From: Thiomicrorhabdus sp.
GTDB lineage: Bacteria > Pseudomonadota > Gammaproteobacteria > Thiomicrospirales > Thiomicrospiraceae
NCBI GenBank assembly: GCA_021648625.1
Contig: JAKISK010000013.1
Span: forward strand, 1 to 32,080
Direction of reading: 5' to 3'
DNA: 32,080 bases
Shown here: piece by piece, positions 28,231 to 32,080 of the stretch
How the letters are laid out: each line of letters starts with the position of its first letter
Position numbering within the stretch: the stretch's first letter is position 1
Position numbers and translations under genes: made by a program
The notes under the pieces: model-generated
What the model saw: the letters and a program-made list of their open reading frames with translations, nothing else
Database searches by the model: none
What the model was told of the DNA's origin: nothing

Positions 28231-29112
28231 ATGAAAAAAGTTGTAATCCCCGTTGCTGGCTTAGGCACTCGATTTTTACCCGCAACCAAAGCCATTCCCA
28301 AAGAGATGATTACCTTAGTGGATCAACCGCTGATTCAGTACGTGGTACAAGAAGCAGTGAGTGCGGGCTTTACCGACATTATCTTGGTGACTCACTCAAG
28401 TAAGCAAGCCATTGAAAACCACTTTGACCATAACTTTGAATTAGAGGTGAGCTTAGCGCGTAAAAACAAGGTTGCTCTCATAGAAAAGCTTAAGGCAATT
28501 ATCCCCCCCCATATTAACATCATCTCCGTTCGCCAACCCGAACCACTTGGACTAGGCCATGCCGTGCTGTGTGCCGCCCCGGTCATTGGCGATGAGCACT
28601 TTGCGGTGATTTTACCCGATGTCATCTTAAACACTGGTTCAAACGACCTAAAACAGATGGTCACGGCATTCACAAAAAGCGATCAAAGCCAAATCATGGT
28701 TGAAAAAGTACCGAAAAACGAGGTAGACAAATATGGCATTGCCGATTGTGGCGGTGAAGCACTTGAACCCACGGATTCAAAACCCATGAAAGGCGTTGTT
28801 GAAAAGCCGTCACCCAAAAACGCTCCATCTAATTTATCGGTCACAGGGCGATATGTGCTAGACAACAGTGTACTTAACTTACTTAAAACCACCCCCAAAG
28901 GCGCAGGTAATGAGATTCAACTCACCGATGCCATTGCAGAGCTGATTGAAAGCAAGGGCGTTCAAGCCTACTGTTTAGAGGGTAAAAGCTATGACTGCGG
29001 TGATAAACTAGGATACATGAAAGCCTCTGTGCAATTTGCTGCGAATCATCCTGAGCTTGGAAAAGAGTTTTCCCGCTGGTTACAAACGTTTAAGACCGAA
29101 CTGACAAAATGA
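28231..29112 (+). CDS. galU: UTP-glucose-1-phosphate uridylyltransferase
   Basis: VVIPVAGLGTRFLPATKAIPKEMITLVDQPLIQYVVQEA. Confidence 0.96.
   Translation: MKKVVIPVAGLGTRFLPATKAIPKEMITLVDQPLIQYVVQEAVSAGFTDIILVTHSSKQAIENHFDHNFELEVSLARKNKVALIEKLKAIIPPHINIISVRQPEPLGLGHAVLCAAPVIGDEHFAVILPDVILNTGSNDLKQMVTAFTKSDQSQIMVEKVPKNEVDKYGIADCGGEALEPTDSKPMKGVVEKPSPKNAPSNLSVTGRYVLDNSVLNLLKTTPKGAGNEIQLTDAIAELIESKGVQAYCLEGKSYDCGDKLGYMKASVQFAANHPELGKEFSRWLQTFKTELTK
28497..28510 (-). repeat. G8-ATAATT motif (site g)
   Basis: Reverse complement GGGGGGGGATAATT within galU. Confidence 0.75.
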
Positions 29113-30686
29113 TTCATACCCACGCGTACGCCATGTTACAACCGCTTGCAGAATCTATGAAGGCGCAACACCTTAAGGAACTTTTTGCTCAAGATTCTGA
29201 GCGCTTTAAACCATTCCATCTTGAAAAAGAGGGGTTACTCTTTGACTTTTCAAAACAAAAAATCAACACAGAGATCATTGACGAACTGCTCAACCTTGCC
29301 ACTGAACAGCAACTAGACACGTGGATTGAACGATTGTTTAACGGCGATAAAATTAATCACACCGAAAACCGTGCCGCTTGGCACACGGCTTTACGAGATG
29401 TTAGCTCGCCAAATCCTGAGGTAGCCAAACAGTGGCGCAAGATGGAATCACTGGTGAATCAAGTTCACCAAAAACAGTTTAGGGGCTACTCAGGAAAACC
29501 CATTTTAGACATCATTAACATTGGTGTAGGAGGAAGTGATCTAGGCCCTCTTATGGTGACGCACGCGCTTGATAAAGACAAACATGAACATGCACCTGAT
29601 GTCCATTTTGTCTCAACGCTAGACGCTCAACAGCTTCATAAGCTACTCAAGCGCTTAGACCCTGCCACAACATTATTTGTTGTCGCCTCTAAATCATTTG
29701 CCACCATTGACACGCTCTCGCTTGCCGACACAGCTAAAGAATGGATAGAGGCGCACGCTCCAAACCAAGAGGTCGTCATGAATCATTTTGTCGGCATCTC
29801 TACTAACCCGACTAAAATGTCCAAATGGGGAATTCTTCTTAGACATCAGTTGATTTTTTGGGAATGGGTAGGAGGTCGATTTTCATTATGGTCCACCATT
29901 GGCTTTAGCATCGCACTAAGGTTGGGAATGCAAGGATATAACGACATGCTGGCGGGCGCGCACGCCATGGATCAACACTTTAAGCAAACACCTTTTAAGC
30001 AAAACATTCCGGTACTGTTGGGATTAATTGGCGTATGGAATACCAATTTCTTAAACCTATCTGCTCAGGCGATCTTACCTTACGACTCCCGTTTAAAGTA
30101 CTTTGCCAGCTACTTAGAACAGCTCGAAATGGAGAGCAACGGCAAACGCACCAAGCGAGATGGAACGGCTATCACTTATCGAACCTGCCCTATTTTATGG
30201 GGAGAGGTGGGTCCCAATGCACAGCACGCTTTTTATCAACTGTTGCACCAAGGGACAGAGCGCGTGATGTCTGATTTTATTCTTTTTTCACAAGGCGTAT
30301 CTCAACCAGACCGAGACCGAGACCGAGAAAATTATCACCATAATCTAAACATTGCCAACTGTTTAGCACAGAGCCGAGCCATGATGTCAGGAGATGCCAA
30401 TGAAGACCTGCATAAAGATTACCCTGGCGATCAAGTGTCCAATACGTTACTGTTAAAAAAACTGGATGCCTACCATTTAGGGATGCTGGTCGCCTTGTAC
30501 GAACATAAGGTATTTGTGCAGTCGGTTATTTGGGACATTAACCCCTTTGATCAATGGGGGGTGGAGCTTGGTAAAAAACTGGCCGTCGATATTTTCGAAC
30601 ACATTAAAGCGCAATCTGTCGATGATCTAGACAGCTCCACCGCCAACCTTCTAAAAAATATTTGGAAACAACGCCATGAAAATTAA
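29109..30686 (+). CDS. pgi: Glucose-6-phosphate isomerase
   Basis: NIGVGGSDLGPLMV; SKSFATIDTLS; GGRFSLWSTIGFSIAL; VALYEHKVFVQSVIWDINPFDQWGVELGK. Confidence 0.96.
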   Translation: MIHTHAYAMLQPLAESMKAQHLKELFAQDSERFKPFHLEKEGLLFDFSKQKINTEIIDELLNLATEQQLDTWIERLFNGDKINHTENRAAWHTALRDVSSPNPEVAKQWRKMESLVNQVHQKQFRGYSGKPILDIINIGVGGSDLGPLMVTHALDKDKHEHAPDVHFVSTLDAQQLHKLLKRLDPATTLFVVASKSFATIDTLSLADTAKEWIEAHAPNQEVVMNHFVGISTNPTKMSKWGILLRHQLIFWEWVGGRFSLWSTIGFSIALRLGMQGYNDMLAGAHAMDQHFKQTPFKQNIPVLLGLIGVWNTNFLNLSAQAILPYDSRLKYFASYLEQLEMESNGKRTKRDGTAITYRTCPILWGEVGPNAQHAFYQLLHQGTERVMSDFILFSQGVSQPDRDRDRENYHHNLNIANCLAQSRAMMSGDANEDLHKDYPGDQVSNTLLLKKLDAYHLGMLVALYEHKVFVQSVIWDINPFDQWGVELGKKLAVDIFEHIKAQSVDDLDSSTANLLKNIWKQRHEN

Positions 30687-31920
30687 TGTATTTGGTGACA
30701 ACATCAGTGCGTTAGTCTGCGCAGGCTGTTTAGCTGAGACGGGCAACCACGTTGTTCTTGTGGGGCATCGAGACAATGAGCATTCTGAACCAAACTTAAC
30801 CAAACTATTAGACACTCAAATCGATGCTGGACGGCTAAATATTTCAAGCGCATTTGATATTGAGACCGAATACCAAATTATCTCCTTTGATCCCGAACAA
30901 TGCGAAGAGGGCAAGCGTATCGCACTTTCCTTGTCAAAAGGGCACAACCCAGATCGTTGCATCATTATTCGCTCCAACTTTACGATGGGCACCACCAAAA
31001 CCATTGAAAAACTGGCTAAAACTCCCTGTATTGTAAACCCCGATTTTGCCTCAGAAGGACGAGCTATTCAGGACTTTCGGCGCCCAGACCGTATTATTAT
31101 TGGTCACCGAACGCCTGAAACGCTTACCCAGTTTAAACGCCTATTTGCCCCCTTTAATCGCAATCAAAATGTAATGATTGAAATGTCACCTGAATCGGCC
31201 GAGCTGACTAAATATGCCACTAATGCGATGCTTGCCACACGAATTTCACTCATGAACGAACTGGCAGAGGCATCCGAATCGTTAGGGGCCGACATTGAAG
31301 AGGTTCGCCAAGGCATTGGCGCGGATCAACGTATAGGAACCTCTTACCTTTACGCAGGAATCGGCTTTGGCGGTACTCATTTTGCCAAAGACCTTTACCG
31401 CATTCACAATCTCATTAATCCTTCTGGTTCCAAAGAGGGATTACTTGATGCTGTGATTCGCATCAACGATCAACAAAAAGAGGCGCTATTTCGCAAGGCT
31501 TGGCAACACTTTGATTGCCATCTTGAAGACAAAATCATTACACTGTGGGGCATTAGCTACAAACCCAACTCCACCTCCATTGAAGGTGCTCCCAGCTTAG
31601 AACTGATTAAGGCCTTCTTAAACCAAGGTTCAATCTTACAAATTTTTGACCCCATGCTGGATGCTGATTTTACAATGTGGATGCGAGAAAACCTCTCTTT
31701 AGAGCAACAAAAAAGAGTGCACATTGCAACCGATATGTATGAAGCCACACAAAATTCCGATGCCTTATGTTTGGTTACCGAATGGCAAGCCTTTTTATCG
31801 CTCGATTTAGAGCAACTTAAAGCCAAGATGAGAACCCCACTGATTTTAGACGGTCGCAACCTCTACGATAAAACATGGCTCAATGACAACCAATTTACTT
31901 ATTACGGCATTGGCCGATAA
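30676..31920 (+). CDS. UDP-glucose dehydrogenase-like protein with altered NAD motif and no catalytic Cys (possible pseudoenzyme)
   Basis: NPDFASEGRAIQDFRRPDRIIIG, SAELTKYATNAMLATRISLMNE, GIGFGGTHFAKD, LWGISYKPNSTSIEGAPS align with the Ugd family; N-terminus VFGDNISALVCAGCLAETGNHV. Confidence 0.85.
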   Translation: MKINVFGDNISALVCAGCLAETGNHVVLVGHRDNEHSEPNLTKLLDTQIDAGRLNISSAFDIETEYQIISFDPEQCEEGKRIALSLSKGHNPDRCIIIRSNFTMGTTKTIEKLAKTPCIVNPDFASEGRAIQDFRRPDRIIIGHRTPETLTQFKRLFAPFNRNQNVMIEMSPESAELTKYATNAMLATRISLMNELAEASESLGADIEEVRQGIGADQRIGTSYLYAGIGFGGTHFAKDLYRIHNLINPSGSKEGLLDAVIRINDQQKEALFRKAWQHFDCHLEDKIITLWGISYKPNSTSIEGAPSLELIKAFLNQGSILQIFDPMLDADFTMWMRENLSLEQQKRVHIATDMYEATQNSDALCLVTEWQAFLSLDLEQLKAKMRTPLILDGRNLYDKTWLNDNQFTYYGIGR

Positions 31921-31935
31921 CACGGAAACAACCGC

Positions 31936-32080
31936 ATGACACACAACTTAACCGCCTTTAAAGCCTACGATATCCGTGGAAAAGTCCCTGAGCAACTCAA
32001 CGAAGCACTCGCTTATCAAATTGGCCGAGCTTACGCCAGTGAACTCAATCCCAAACAGGTGGTGATTGGCTACGACATTC
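31936..32080 (+). CDS. Phosphomannomutase/phosphoglucomutase, N-terminus (runs off window)
   Basis: [48 protein letters not shown]. Confidence 0.9.
   Translation, partial: MTHNLTAFKAYDIRGKVPEQLNEALAYQIGRAYASELNPKQVVIGYDI

Noticed and set aside
424-28510. Phase-variable homopolymeric tracts as explanation for the G8-11 runs
   Set aside because: Tracts sit in genes unlikely to be phase-variable (tadA, galU) and share a conserved AT-rich flank, which slippage tracts do not need; still testable with read-level length variation.
45-31859. Antisense and short overlapping ORFs in the track (e.g. 1209-1406 -, 2250-2537 -, 6938-7228 -, 19398-19604 +, 31557-31859 -)
   Set aside because: They lie opposite or inside well-supported conserved genes, have no recognisable family and look like shadow ORFs.
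1-32080. CRISPR array, prophage, restriction-modification or other defence genes
   Set aside because: No regularly spaced repeats and no recognisable Cas, phage or R-M proteins in either strand.
1-32080. PEP-CTERM sorting substrate
   Set aside because: No ORF in the track ends with a PEP-like motif, hydrophobic helix and basic tail.

Overview
Chromosomal window from a gammaproteobacterium; the gene content suggests a Thiomicrospira/Hydrogenovibrio-like sulfur oxidiser, but that is an impression, not a search result. The left third (1-8286) is housekeeping and chemotaxis: guaA 3' end, tadA, cheD, cheA, a CheZ-like gene, htpG, an IS5-type MITE, and an ABC-F ATPase (ybiT-like). The middle (8455-27748, all minus strand) is an exosortase-B (XrtB/EpsI) exopolysaccharide locus. 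It runs epsD-epsL-epsE-epsF-epsG-gmd-fcl-gmm-manC-xrtB-epsI, then a module of two paralogous nucleotidyltransferase/thymidylate-kinase-like fusions, a GT4, a Wzx-like flippase and an APH-like kinase, and ends at a truncated IS3-family element and an orphan metallopeptidase. The right end holds tRNA-Asn, galU, pgi, a Ugd-like gene and the start of a phosphomannomutase gene. The most interesting signal is a dispersed motif, G8-11 followed by an A/T tract (about GGGGGGGG-A[T/G]AAAWTT). It occurs 8 times in both orientations, mostly inside conserved genes, once as a tight inverted pair just after a gene end, and never in the accessory-looking 8.4-19.0 kb. This architecture resembles a DNA-uptake-type sequence and may be undescribed. 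Other points: a Ugd-like protein lacking both the NAD-binding glycine motif and the catalytic Cys, reciprocal active-site changes in the two NT-kinase paralogs, and a CheZ-like candidate beside cheA.
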